Below, in pieces: positions 33,061 through 45,490 of a stretch of DNA of 64,000 nucleotides. Both the position numbers and the translations under genes were made by a program. The notes under the pieces are model-generated. The model did no database searches. It saw only the letters and a program-made list of their open reading frames with translations, and was not told where the DNA came from. Origin of the DNA: Diplolepis rosae (lineage: Eukaryota; Arthropoda; Insecta; Hymenoptera; Diplolepididae). How positions within the stretch are numbered: the stretch's first letter is position 1; every line of letters begins with the position of its first letter. The stretch covers positions 13,268,001 through 13,332,000 of the forward strand of contig JAPYXD010000680.1 of the NCBI GenBank assembly GCA_030998225.1. Direction: 5' to 3'.

Positions 33061-34162
33061 GTCATAACTGAGTAAGTGTACTTATATCCCATTAACAAAA
33101 TTAATTTATAGAATTAATGATGTTAAATATTTAAAAGAAAATGTTTAATTTGGTTTAAACGAGTTTATGAAGCTTGTTTCTCTAAATAATAATTTTTACT
33201 TATCATGTATTGATATATTTGTCTGTGATTAAAAAGCTAATACACATGTGATAGAAAATTGTTGATAAGTATGTGAAATAAGCACCAAAAGAAAAGTAAT
33301 AAATACATTTAAAGTTTTTGAAAAATGCTATTGAGTGATTTATTTATTAGTTTGATTGTATATTTTTGATGCATACTGTAATTTAAAAATGGATCAGAAT
33401 ATTGACAATTTCCGCATGAAATATTAAAGTTTTTTTGATTTAATGGAACACCCTTTTAATAGGTGCTATAACAGTTTTTGCAAAAATTTATTGGTCGAAT
33501 TTTTCTCTCCATGGCGCAATTATTTCAGTGCAAGATTTCTTATGGATTTCAACTGACTAAATATTTAAATTATTTCTCAATTTAACGTTCAGTAATGTTT
33601 CATATTATTTCATTAAAATAATTTGAATATGATTAATGTTCCATAATAATATAATAATAGACAATTTTTATTTTTTCAAGTAATTTATTAATTGAATTTT
33701 TTATTAGATCATTAATAATTGATTGCTTGAATTAATTTTATATATTAATTCAATCCATTAATTAATACTTATACTTTATTAAAGCAACTATATTAGATCA
33801 AATGATAAGGTCTTGTTACTCATAATGCAATGCATAATATTTTGTATTATCAACATAAAATAAGGCAATTAATGAAGAAAAGCAATAAATAAATATATTG
33901 CTAATATTTCCATTATTATCGATATTGGTAAAGAAATATTTATAAAGAAATAATTTTACTCTAATTATTCGTGATATAAGGGTCCTATATGCAAGACAAT
34001 TTATTTCTTGTATTTTTGCGATTAATTTTCTAGATTGTCATAACTATTTTATGTTTCAAGTTCTGATTAGTATTTAAAAATGTTATTTCAATAAAATTGA
34101 TAATTTTAGTTCTTCAAAAATCATAAAACTTTAATTGTTTATCAATTTTCTCCATATAAAAC
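33061..34162. other. AT-rich 3' part of the P-type element
   Basis: Very AT-rich sequence between the transposase stop and the right terminal repeat. No second gene or recognisable repeat. Confidence 0.5.
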
Positions 34163-34274
34163 AATACTTTCATATGAGAGGACGGAGGTGGCGCCGCTAG
34201 CGGATTAGTTCCACCTGTCATCACTAAGAGACGACTTTTTTAACATTGAAAAAGGCCTTCGTCGGACAGGGCTG
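34163..34274 (-). repeat. Right terminal inverted repeat of the P-type element
   Basis: Inverted partner of 28258-28358. About 11 bp longer because of a small insertion around 34235-34255. Confidence 0.9.
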
Positions 34275-34282
34275 ATAAAACT

Positions 34283-34880
34283 CCTACTATTTAAACCTCT
34301 GGGCAAGAGTTTAATTTCCTTCTGTTCTCAATTAACAAACAGCCCTTTTAAGAGCTAATCTTACGAACGAACATTTTGTTCCACTCGAGCTACCCGAGCA
34401 TGGGCTCTCCGGCAAAATTAGTGAGTATACTTTGTTGAAACGCCTGGGGAATTCGTCTCGTCGTTTCCTGTCTCCAGGGTCACATACCACCCTGGTGGTC
34501 AGCATCGGGACGCTCTGGCTGCTAGGTGGAATACCGCCTAGGAATCATCGTCTGAAGGAGGCTTCACCCTGAGGTGTGGCTAACGAGACTCATTGCAAGG
34601 TGGAATATCGCCTTGCAGTGAGTGCCACCAGAAAACAATGTGTGGACTTGCGGACGGCGAATACTTGCCTCGAACTAACGAAGAACTCTTCACAGACCCG
34701 CAGTGGGCAAAGGAGAATCCGGGACCAACAACGCGTAGTGTCCGCCATTGACGAGTCAAGGGTACTCTTCCCAGCCAAAACGTCCGGTCTTTCAGGACCG
34801 ATCTGCAAACCTGCCCGGAGGCGACTTTCGGCTCCTACATAAGGTTCAACATCGCCGAGACCCTCGTCAGTCACCCAGAC
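34283..34880. other. G+C-richer flank before the 111-bp array
   Basis: Continuation of the P-element target site. Contains small direct repeats such as GGTGGAATA(T/C)CGCC. No gene I can support. Confidence 0.4.
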
Positions 34881-35650
34881 TATCCTCAAACCTTGCCCCA
34901 GCCCAGGAAGCCGTACCCCATACTTATGACGCTCCACTACCCTTCGGGAAGGACTCAGGATCTCAAAGCGGAGACGTTTCAAATCTGAAGCTAGATTTGA
35001 AGAGACGCTGCGCCCAGTAAACCGTACCACAAATTCCCGACGCTCCACTACCCTTAGGGAAAGACTCACGATCTCAAAGTGGAGACGTTTCAAATCTGAG
35101 GCTAGATTTGAAGAGACGCTGCGCCCAGTAAACCGTACCACAAATTTCCGACGCTCCACTACCCTTAGGGAAAGACTCAGGATCTCAGCGCGGAGACGTT
35201 TCAAATCTGAAGCTTGATTTGAAGATACTCTGCGCCCAGGAAGCCATACCCCAAACTTATGACGCTCCACTACCCTTAGGGAAGGACTCAGGATCTCAGG
35301 GCGGAAAAGTTTCAAATCTGAGGCTAGATTTGAAGATACTCTGCGCCCAGGAAGCCATACCCCAAACTTATGACGCTCCACTACCCTTAGGGAAGGACTC
35401 AGGATCTCAAGGCAGAGACGTTTCAAATCTGAGGCCAGATTTGATGAGACGCTGTGCCCAGGAAGCCATACCACAAACTTCCGATGCTCCACTACCCATA
35501 GGGAAGAACTCACGATCTTAAAGCGGAGACGTTTCGAATCTGAGGCCAGATTTGAAGAGACGCTGCGCCCAGGAAGCCATACCACAAACTTCCGACGCTC
35601 CACTACCCTTAGAGAAGGACTCAGGATCTCAAAGCACCTAGCCAAGACAA
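34880..35650. repeat. 111-bp tandem repeat, seven units
   Basis: The word GA(C/T)GCTCCACTACCC starts at 34928, 35039, 35150, 35261, 35372, 35483 and 35594: exactly 111 bp each time. Each unit also has GGA(A)GACTCA...GATCTCA, GGAGACGTTTCAAATCTGA and a GCGCCCAG box. 111 is 37 codons, so reading frames stay open through the array on both strands; the 1-kb minus-strand frame has no ATG at its start and a purely repetitive sequence, so I treat it as a satellite and not as a gene. Confidence 0.9.
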
Positions 35651-36230
35651 GACGAACCGCCCGAGAAGTCACACCGCCTCGAGGAAGCTAGTGTACGGAC
35701 ATCGTCAGTCCGCCCCTGGACCGTCTCTCTCCAACACCAGGAAAGGGGGTGGGCCCCCAGGATATTTTGACGCCGATCGCCAGCGAGGACTTCTTTGATA
35801 TCCCGACTCACTGTTCCCTGCTAGAAGCCGCTGCATCATAACGGGGAACAGCGTCTCGTGAATCCACGAAGCGGGAAGCGTTCCGGGAGATATTTGGAGT
35901 GGATTCGGACAGCGAGTAATAACTCTTAATACCACCAGCACTCCCACCTCAAAGCGTCTATCATCATTATTTATTACCACTTTAAAAATTTATAATAATA
36001 ATTACTATTATTTAAATCTTAATAATTATCATTATAAAGATTGGAAATTCTATAATAATGAAAATTTAAATTGCGGCAATCCTAATAACTATAGTAATAT
36101 TAATCACTATATGTACAGATTTTTTTTATCTGCACTATAATTAATTATAAAGTGGTCTTTTGAAAAACTGTGTCACTTCGTAAATATCTCAATCACGGAC
36201 AAAAACAGTTAATCTCCGAAATTATTTTTT
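35650..36230. other. End of array and AT-rich spacer
   Basis: No gene seen. 35960-36130 is built from AT-rich imperfect repeats (TTATTATAATTAT-like). Confidence 0.4.
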
Positions 36231-37050
36231 GAATGAAAATCCCTTTCCGCGCGTTCAATATGTATGGTACTTGACATTTCACGGCTACTTCCGGCCATTT
36301 TGATTTTCTCGATCTTGTGTAGTAGTAGCGTATCGTAATAGGCGCATGCGCAGTTCAATTTTTAAATTACATTCCTCTGTATCGTAATACACAACATTAC
36401 GCTACTCTCAACTGTAGCGTAAAAACGAGTTTATGCGCTGAAGGCACATAATAGTATATTATGTGCCTATGCACACAATGAGGGTGATTGCGTGACGAGC
36501 GACAATGTTCGTAGGAGATCGAAGCCAAGGCGTAGTCGAGGCGTAGGTGAGGCATAGTCGAGACAAAGCCGAGACGAATCCGAGGCGCGATCAGTCCTGT
36601 GAGCATTGTTGCGAGACTCGCAATGTCCCGAATTGTGTGCATTGGCACATATTCTATTTTATGTGACTGTGGTGCGGATACGAGTTTTTATGCATACATT
36701 GGAATCTAATCTAGTACTTATTGTAGTTGTTTGCTGCGCTAGTTGCACGAAGCGGGCGCAAATTGGCGACTAGTCCCGGCCATTTTGATTTTATCGGTCT
36801 TGTGTAGTAGTCAGTGCTAACGCTGTACGAAGAAGAAGTGAGAAGAAAAAGAATAAGAAATAGATTGCGTTCCGCTGTACGAAGAAGAAGTGAGAAGAAG
36901 AAGAATAAGAAATAGATTGCGTTCCGCTGTATGACTATAATGCGCATGCGCAGTTCAATTTCTACATTGTATTCCTCTGTAACGGAATATACAACATTGC
37001 TTTACTCTCAGCTGTAACGGAAAAACGAGTTTCCGCGGCTGAGGCACATA
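36230..37050. repeat. Dispersed repeat family C, copy 1
   Basis: Shared with 57110-57780 and, inverted, 61820-62195. Landmarks: GCATGCGCAGTTCAATTT, GTGCCTA(T/G)GCACACAATGAGG, a run of AGCCGAGACG-type words, CGAATTGTGTGCATTGGCAC and GATACGAGTTTTTATGC. A 64-bp unit with TACGAAGAAGAAGTGAGAAG is duplicated at about 36825-36935. The core between the two GTGC...GCAC words is bounded by near-inverted ends. No gene; class unknown. Confidence 0.7.
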
Positions 37051-37169
37051 ATAGTAGATTGTGTACCAAGGGCGGCATGGTGGCGATTATGACGAACGCG
37101 AAGTGTACCCGCCCGAGCGCAGCGAGGGCGGTATTCACACGAGTCACATCGCCACCATGTCGCTCGAGG

Positions 37170-37425
37170 TACACACGACGTTTTGTGTCCAAATTGGTGG
37201 AAAAAGTCGGGTTGCGTGCGAGTGCGTAGTTAGCCGCGGGCAGTCAAGTTTCGGGCGGTATGAACATTTTGCCCGTTGAAGCGGGCGGTATGAACATTTT
37301 CGCCCCTTGAAGCGGGCGATATGAACATTTCGCCCGATTTTGACGCCGAGGCACAACTGACTACATGCCGCTCTACGCACAAGCATGGGATGCGACTTTT
37401 TCCGCCCGTTTAGACACAAAATTAT
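37170..37425. repeat. Fold-back with inner GCGGGCGGTATGAACATTTT repeats
   Basis: TTTTGTGTCCAAATTGGTGG with AAAAAGTCG at the left is answered by its inverted form (CGACTTTTTCC, TAGACACAAAAT) at the right. The interior holds three copies of a roughly 30-bp unit around GGCGGTATGAACATTTTCGCCC. Looks like a small MITE; target duplications unclear. Confidence 0.55.
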
Positions 37426-37442
37426 TTAATGCCGCTACGCAA

Positions 37443-37510
37443 TGCAATCGAAAGACCCGGGCTTGAATTCTGGCACAGTCGAAAGCATCTCTTTTTCCAC
37501 AGAAAGAGTT
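37443..37510 (+). mobile_element. Diverged tRNA-derived SINE fragment
   Basis: Aligns with the 3' half of the SINE at 6716-6815 (GCAATCGAAAGACC, GCTTGAATTCTGG, TTTTTCCACAGAAAG). The A-box half is not present. Confidence 0.4.
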
Positions 37511-38939
37511 TTAAATTCTTTGAAAAATATCAATTAGTTTCTACGATCTAAGAGTTTGAAATGGTCTGCAAGAACGCCTGTGAGTATTTTTTTTAAAAAT
37601 TTCGCCATATTTTTTTCCTAATAACATCACGATTTTTTTACTGTGAAATACATGTAAACTTACTAGAAAAAGAAAATTCCAAAAGCGATCGGAACATTGG
37701 GTCGTAATAAAAAAAAAATATTATTTCGGCCCCTAAAAAGTACGAGAATCCATAAAATTAGGGGCGAACCTATTATTCACCTTATGATTTAATAAAGTGA
37801 GATTATTTCAGTAAACTTATTATCAAGAAATGTTTTTGTTTCAGGTGTAAAAAAATTAATTAAAATCTGATTTATCGAGGTTAGGAAAAAAATTTGGTAA
37901 AACGATATCTCTTAGAGATGAACTGAAAATAAACCATACGCAATACCTGTTTCTATAGCCATGGTGAACGTCAATAATCCGAAAAAGATCAAAATCACTT
38001 TTATCATATTGGAAAAATTTTCAATCATTTTGTTAGATAGAATGTATCACGGTTTTCTGCTGTTAAAACTGGAGTCCAATTGAAATTGAAGATTATTGTT
38101 ATAGTGTTTAATTACAATTCCCAAACCACTCTCCTTTGAGACAATTTGCGTACTGCAAAGTTTTTAACTTTAGGTAGACAAGTAATAAGTGTCAGCCAAC
38201 TCAACAAATGTAAAGAGATGACTAAGTACATAGCTGTAAACTTCGTGTTTATGAATAAATAGTATATACTACACGTCGATGCAAACAATAAAATGTTATC
38301 TGCTTATATTCTTACAAGAGGATACCTTGGAGTTAAAAATGAGACCAATAGTGCACGAAAAAAATAGGTTCATTAAAAATTACTGAACTTGTTCCAAAGT
38401 CTCGGATCCGAGTGTCAGTTTAACATTTTGCGAAGAACTGTTAGTTAAAATATACAAAGTTTATTAAAGATTCCTGAACTGTTCAGTATAAGTTTAAGAA
38501 CCGGTTCCCTTATTTTTTCCAGTAATTATTACAAATCAGTTAAAAGGTATTTCGGAAATAGTATCCAACGCATTACAAACGTGCGAATTATTATTTACAA
38601 TCATTGATTTAGATTTCTCATGTTATCAAAAAGTAAAAACTGGTCTGAAAAATTTCTGAACTAGCATCGAAATTGGACTGCTCACTCAAACATTGCGCAT
38701 CGGAGTCAGTATAAATGCATTGAAGTTTACTTTAATTGTTCAATAAAAATAATATTCTTTCAAATTTGAAAAGTAATACTTACTTTCACAATTAATTTTC
38801 CTCCACATAAAAAATCAAAAGAACTTTGAAGCCTACTAATAATGAATTCTTAATAAAGGTTATATTATTTAAGAATGTGAAAATGTTCAAATATTCTAAT
38901 GCATGAGAAATTTTTAATTTTTTTTTTCTGCATACAAAT
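37511..38939. other. AT-rich stretch, nothing recognised
   Basis: No ORF with a recognisable domain and no clear repeat structure. Confidence 0.45.
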
Positions 38940-39560
38940 GTAACGTAATATTCAACTCATTTCAATGTCTTAAGACTCTTAAGTAAAGACTGGAATATTA
39001 TTAAAACTATAATATTATCACGTTAACACTCCTGATTTTCAATTTGACTGTTTATTTTTACATTCTTATCACATATAAGAAGGTACATTTGTGCTAAATT
39101 TAGCCTCTACTTTTTTTAAAGAATATCCAGGTTTCGTGATTTCCTAAATGCAAAGAAAGGGTTTTTTGAATCCTGTCTGCCCATCTGTCGTTGTCTATGG
39201 ACACGATAATTTTTGCAGGAATCCTCAGATTCGAATGCGCTTTAGTTCTCTTTACCAGAGCCCAAAAAGTGAGGACAAACTCGTTAACCAGCCATATCTG
39301 ACCAAAATTTCAAAAATTAGAGTACTTTTGGTATATTTGAAACTATTTTTCAGGAAAATCCAATATTTGAATAATAATTTCTGATGGTTCTCAGAAAGCT
39401 CATTAAATTGTCCTCATACAAATTTTCAATAAAACCCAAATGGAAAAGGTACACTATTTAAAATTTTTTTTTTAAATCGACAAATCGTGTGATAAAAGGT
39501 TCTTAACACATAATCCATTGATTGTTTTGTTTTTTCGATATCTTATACAGTACCTAAGAT
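38940..39560 (+). repeat. Dispersed repeat family A, copy 2 (empty site for the TTAA MITE)
   Basis: Second copy of the repeat at 1-1480. It keeps one CTTAAG near 38974-38979 where copy 1 holds the 661-bp palindrome. It ends with the CGTGTGATAAAAGG block that copy 1 has lost to about 3120. Confidence 0.75.
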
Positions 39561-40738
39561 AATTAAAAAACACAGAAAAAATGCTTTTACAAAAAAAGCT
39601 TATATTTAGCTGAATATTATTTACTTTCAAGTCAACTGCATATCATTTTCTTCTTTTTCTAATATGGGAAAATTTTCAAAGAAGTTATTTATAACTTTGA
39701 ACTGTTCGAAAGATACATGGCAGAGAAGTTGTCTCTTTCTATAGAGTTGTCAGTTTGATGGCTTAGAAGTATTTACAAAGTTTAAAATATACCTTCTATA
39801 TTATTGGTTGTTAGCTCCTGTCGAAAAATGATTATAAGCTGCTACTCCTGACTTGAAATTTTTCTTTTTTGCATGCGAAAAGTGGGGGCTTTCCTCAGTG
39901 CCAGCTAATTAAATGGACTTGATGAGTAAGCTGTGAACGTGCAAAATATATAAATTGTTCGTAGCAATTGTTACGTCAGAAACGTAACACTTCTCTTCTT
40001 TAAAGATTTCCTCCTTTTATGTTAGGATCAGAAGGATCCTCTCTAAGGGATTAGGAATAGTCAGTGAACAGGAAAGGTTGATTGTATGAAATATATTTAT
40101 TAACATAAAATTAACTTTAACCCACTATTACCCAAGCGAAATCCAGGCTAGATAGCATCACACTAACTATTGGATCACTGTCCAAATGAAAAAAAAAAAT
40201 ACCCGTGTTTTTCTTTTTGCGATTCCAATTGTTTATGCGAAATTATTTAAACAAATTAACAAAAATTTTGCAATTTCAAAAAACTGATAATGCCAATCGA
40301 TTCTACGGGAAAAATCAAGATTTTATTCGAACCGATTAGGGTTCAGGGTTGCTTTTAGATAACAGATTACATGTGTACAAAATAATGGTATAGAGGTAAC
40401 TCGAGTCCTCACTTCGTAGACGCGGCGTCGAGATGAATCTTAATGAGACTGTAAATTTGTGGTCCAGCCGGTTGGGATGGTCGATTCTCTGATCCCAGTT
40501 TATCTAGAAGATTCTTTAAGGCGATTCCCCTTCACTCTTTACTGGCGTTGAACTCGGCTTCGATTTTACTGAATTAGGGCTGGAATTAGACTGGACTTAC
40601 TCCTATTGGAACTTTCGCTTGTTATAGGACTTTGAAAGGTCATCTATGACGAGCTACATGTTATTACAAGTTACATATTGTGACTTCATTCACCTTCATT
40701 CACCTTCTTTTTGGGTCAATCAATTTGTTATCATGTGT
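39561..40738. other. Non-coding stretch with a decayed hammerhead-family scrap
   Basis: 39870-39950 aligns, inverted, to the hammerhead-containing repeat at 53819-53910, but its GAAAC core is lost (see separate findings). No gene otherwise. Confidence 0.45.
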
Positions 40739-43565
40739 GGGTAGGTAAAGTTCCGGAACCAACCATGGGGATCGACACTTTCGAAAGTCAACAAAATCTC
40801 ACGGATAAGAAGTAAGTTGTAGGAGTAAGGCCTAAACTTGTGTTGGTGAGTCTGCTGTATTCGTGATGGGTCAGGTAGTCCTCGTCGATGCAACCCTAGC
40901 TTGTCGACAGAATTTCACAAAATAGCCTTTTACCTCTTTTCCTTCTACTTCGCTCTTTACTAGTCTTTTCCTAAAATCGGATATATATTTTTTTTAAATA
41001 TATATATAAAATTAAAATAGTATATTGTATTGACCCTTGATTTAATTCATAATACTTCTAAAGCCAATGCAAAGGTACCAAGTATTATGAATTATATATA
41101 TAAAATAATACATAAAAGAGTATATGTAAAATATTTTATATTATAATTTTTATAATATAATATATATGTATTTTATATATATATATGTATATAATATTAT
41201 GTATTATATTATATTTTATATTATAAATTTTATAATATAATATATATAAAATATTTTATATTATAAATTTTGTATTATAATATATGTATAAAAGAATATA
41301 TATAAATATTAAATATATATAAATAAACCCTGTATTAGAATTAACAATTTTTTTTTGAAATTTATTACATATTTATTGACAAATCGTTTTCAATATTCTT
41401 TCATTATCTTGATTACAATACTGAAGACATATAGACAATGGAAATAAATTATCAATGATGATATTTTGAAAGTTTAATTTTCATACAATTATAAATATTA
41501 ATATTATTCTCTATAGGGATACAATAATAATTGCTTTTTTTTAAAAATGTACAATTCTTAGAAAAATTAAAACAAAGTATTGCTTTTAATATATAATAAT
41601 TTGTTAGAGAATGTTAGAGAAAAAAGATTCTCTACAACTTGACCGTTTCCGATTTTTGAAAATGAATTCTTTAATGGCTGAAATTATGAAAAAACAGTTT
41701 TTCAAAACAAAATTTTCAAAACAAAATTATAAATATCAAATCCAAGCACTTGCAGGTGCAAAGTGTAGGCGTTATAAACGGATTTTTACAGAGGGTCTAT
41801 AAAATCTTGACTTAGTTTCTAGATCTACAGAATTATGACATGGAAGAATATTATTATTTGTACGAATGCATCAATATTTTTCTTTGGATTTAAAAAAATT
41901 TGATTGCAAACTAGTTCCTGTAAATTATCTGTCTTAATTTAGTCGATTCAATGGAATTTAATAAATAGAATTTATTCAATAAAAAATAAATGACAGAATT
42001 TACGTAAATCAATTATTTGAGTCCCCAGCAATTTTTAATTATGATTAAAAATGTTTTTTTATTACTTAAACAGAGAAAAATCATTTCAATTAATCTATAG
42101 TAAAGAAGTAATAAAGTTAAAATGATTCATTTTTTATTTTTGGTTTGTAATATGTAATAACTTCCAAAAAAAAATTGTGAATATTTTTATTTTTTCAAAA
42201 TATAAATCCGATCTTAAAAAAAGACAAGTCAAGAACGAAGTAGAAGGAAATTCATTTATTTTTTATTGAATATATTTTATTGATTGAATTCCATTGAATT
42301 GATTGAAATAAGTCAGATAATTTACAGGAATTAGTTTGAAATCAAATTTTTGAAATTCAAAGAAAAATATTGATGTATTCGTCCAAATAATAATGTTCTT
42401 TCGTGTCATAATTCTGTAGATCTGAAAACTAAGTTAAGATTTTATAAATTCTTTGTAAAAATTCTTTCATAACGCCTATACTTTGCACCTGCAGATAGGT
42501 GGATTTGAGATTTATAATCTGAAAAGATGATGATCGAAGAGATGGTTCTTTATAATTACATTGCTGCTTTACAGTAAATGCTAAGTAGTCGTAAAAGAGC
42601 CCTTTCGCCTTTCTTACTGTCAAATTCTATAAAATAACTTCAGATCTGAAGCTGGTCATTTACATTCTCTAACAAATTATTAGATATTAAGAGCAATACT
42701 TTGTTTTAATTTTAGTTTTTCTAAGAATTGTAAATTTTTTTAAAAAAGCAAATATTATTGTATCCCTATAGAGAATAATATTAACTTTGTAACCGTATTA
42801 TATAAACGAAAATTATATTGTATGAAAATTAAACTTTCAAAATATCATCATTGATAATTTATTTCCATTGTCTATATGTCTTCAGTATTGTAATCAAGAT
42901 AATGAAAGAATATTGAAAACGATTTGTCAATAAATATGTAATAAATTTCAAAAAAAAATTGTTAATTCTAATACAGGGTTTATTTATATATATTTAATAT
43001 TTATATATATTCTTTTATACATATATTATAATACAAAATTTATAATATAAAATATTTTATATATATTATATTATAAAATTTATAATATAAAATATAATAT
43101 AATACATAATATTATATACATATATATATAAAATACATATATATTATATTATAAAAATTATAATATAAAATATTTTACATATGCTCTTTTATGTATTATT
43201 TTATATATATAATTCATAATACTTGGTACCTTTGCATTGGCTTTAGAAGTATTATGAGTTAAATCAAGGGTCAATACAATCTACTATTTTAATTTTATAT
43301 ATATATTTTTTAAAAATATATATCCAATTTTAGGAAAAGACTAGTGAAGAGCGAAGTAGAAGGAAAAGAGGTAAAAAGCTATTTTGTAAAATCTTGTCGA
43401 CAAGCTAGGGTTGAATTGACGAGGACTACCTGACCCATCACGAATACAGCAGACTCACCAACACAAGTTTAGGCCTTACTCCTACAACTTACTTCTTATC
43501 CGTGAGATTTTGTTGACTTTCGAAAGTGTCGATCCCCGTGGTTGGTTCCGGAACTTTACCTACCC
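40739..43565. mobile_element. 2.8-kb palindromic (fold-back) element
   Basis: The left arm 40739 to about 42000 is the inverted copy of about 42240-43565. Ends: GGGTAGGTAAAGTTCCGGAA and its complement ending at 43565. The loop is about 240 bp. Arms include AT microsatellites at 40985-41330 and 42985-43215 that mirror each other. The left arm alone carries an insertion at about 41617-41725 related to half of the MITE at 36-696. No transposase. No clear target duplication, so the true ends may lie slightly elsewhere. Confidence 0.8.
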
Positions 43566-43646
43566 CTGGCGTCTTTCCCCGCAAGGTTTGGACCATTCAA
43601 TCGCCCTGGATGTCTCCTCTATACCTATCTTCACTCAACGGTATTA

Positions 43647-44567
43647 CCAGGTGTACAAGTATGAAACCGGTAATTTTTTTGAGAAAATACACGTTTATTT
43701 AATAAAAATGGTTATACATTCAATCTTCAAAGTAATGGCCATTGCTAGCCACACATTTTTCCCATTTCTCTGGCAATTTGTGTATGCCTCGCCAAAAAAA
43801 TTGTTCGTTTTTTTAGTCAAACCAGTCATCGAGACATTTTTTCACATTTTCGTACGAATCGAAGCGCTGTTCAGCAAGTGCGTGCCCCATTGATGAAAAT
43901 AAGTGGTAGTCAGATGGAGCCAAGTCTGGTGAATAAGCCGCATGGGGGAGGGCTTCCCAGCTGTACAAATTTACCAATTTCCGAGTCTTTTTTGTTCGAT
44001 GTGCTGGTGCATTGTCATCAAGAAAAATCACTTTGTGTTGCCTAGTTTGATATTCTGGACGTTTTGGGCGCAAAGCACGATTCAAATCGGCCAATTGTTG
44101 TTGGTAGCGTTGACCAGTAACTGTTTCACCTGGTTTCAGAAGGTCAAACCAGATAACACCCTTCTGATCCCAATCTTCGAACTTTTTTGGTGGTTTTCCA
44201 CGATCTCCGTTTCTCACATCAAAATTACCACTTTTGAATTTTTTAAACCACTCGAAACACTGTTTTTTGCCTAGAGCATGCTGGCCGTAAGCTTCCACAA
44301 GCATTCGATGGGCTTCCAAAGCAGATTTCTTCAATTGGTAACAGAAAATCAATGATGTCCGCAAATCGTAGTTTGAAGGCACAAAAATCGACATTTTTAC
44401 TAGCGAAAAAAAGTTGGTTGTTGTATGAAACTTGATTGTTTATGAACTGAATATTGTTAACAGAACTCAATGCGAAGAAATGGCGTCAATGATTTTGTTT
44501 GACAGAGCGTATAGTTTTACCTAGCGACACATAGATGTCATTACCGGTTTCATACTTGTACACCTGG
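43647..44567 (-). mobile_element. mariner element copy b
   Basis: 921 bp, ends CCAGGTGTACAAGTATGAAA and its complement, TA on both sides (43645-43646, 44568-44569). Lies 80 bp outside the 2.8-kb palindrome. Confidence 0.93.
43720..44394 (-). pseudogene. mariner transposase, internally deleted (copy b)
   Basis: Starts at the ATG at 44394 and is open for 193 codons. The same deletion as in copy a joins KKFED to WDQKGV, removing the second helix-turn-helix, the linker and the first catalytic Asp. The second Asp (FLDDNAPAH) and the third Asp (APSDYHLF) are intact with 34 residues between them, as in mariner D,D34D proteins. A TAA after DDWFD truncates the last 30 or so residues, which remain readable to the natural stop at 43720. 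It cannot transpose by itself but has intact ends. Confidence 0.92.
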
Positions 44568-44569
44568 TA

Positions 44570-45490
44570 TAACGACACATGGTAATTCCGTTTTGATCAT
44601 TCTGTTGATCTGTAGATCTGTAGATCTTCAAATAATTTTCCCTGAATGTTATGCATTTTATATTGGAAAGTTCTATAAATTCTGCAGAAATCTAATCCGT
44701 AAATGCCTGTATTCTCAACTCTTAAGCAGTTCTATAAATTTTACTAAATTATTTTTTTCCGTGCAGTTCTCAAAAAAAGATGAAGAAACTCCTATTTGGA
44801 AATTTTGTGGAGAATATGACTGCAAACCGCTTAATATTGACTTTTTTCCGATTTAATGAAATATTTTTCCCTTCAGGCTGTCTACATAAATGCTTAATTT
44901 AGAAAAAAACATTGTTCAGCTATGAACATCCGAGTCTGCATTTCAACATCTTTTAAGTTTTGCAAAGTTATTAATCTAACACATGTGTCCCGTTATTTAT
45001 CAGTAAATATATGGTGCTAATTTATTTGTCATGAAAAATCAAAATAGTTGTTAAGAAAACCGACTACTTTAGACAAACATGTTATTTTGATGCTGCAATT
45101 AAAACAAGTATTTCTCAAAAAACATTTCCGACATTTTAAAAGCTTTTTGGCTTTCTTTTCAGGAGCTTTATTAAAACAAATATAAAATGATAAACTGTTA
45201 TTACAAAATCTAATAATGTTAAAACTAAACAAGCATATGAAACTAGGGAAATATTTGATTGATAAAATGGAACAAAGTAATGTTCATTAAGTCCATTAAA
45301 TTAGCTGACCATACATAACTGAGTATATAATTTGCTATTTTAATTATTAATACCATATCTTTTTTAATAATCGGGTTTTGCAGGTGGAAATAAGTTGATA
45401 TTTGTACCCAGTTTAATACAGAACTTATTATTTTTTAATACGAAGAATAGTATATTAAATTATTAGTATATTATATTAAAATCGGATATT
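44570..45490. other. AT-rich stretch, nothing recognised
   Basis: Only short open frames without recognisable domains. Confidence 0.45.

Larger units (their letters stand above)
28258..34274 (+). mobile_element. P-type DNA transposon, 6.0 kb, with perfect 8-bp target duplication
   Basis: The ends are inverted repeats of roughly 100 bp (28258-28358 and 34163-34274). They start CAGCCCTATCCGACGA and share the block GCTAGCGGCGCCACCTCCGT and TCTCATATGAAAGTATT. ATAAAACT lies directly outside both ends (28250-28257 and 34275-34282). An 8-bp duplication is the P superfamily hallmark. Inside are a THAP domain and P-type transposase segments in the correct order. Later insertions (family B fragment, Mutator-like fragment) inflate the element. 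Confidence 0.92.

Noticed and set aside
34590..35672. 360-codon minus-strand open frame
   Set aside because: It consists of the 111-bp tandem repeat, starts with GTG and not ATG, and is open because 111 is divisible by three; treated as satellite sequence.
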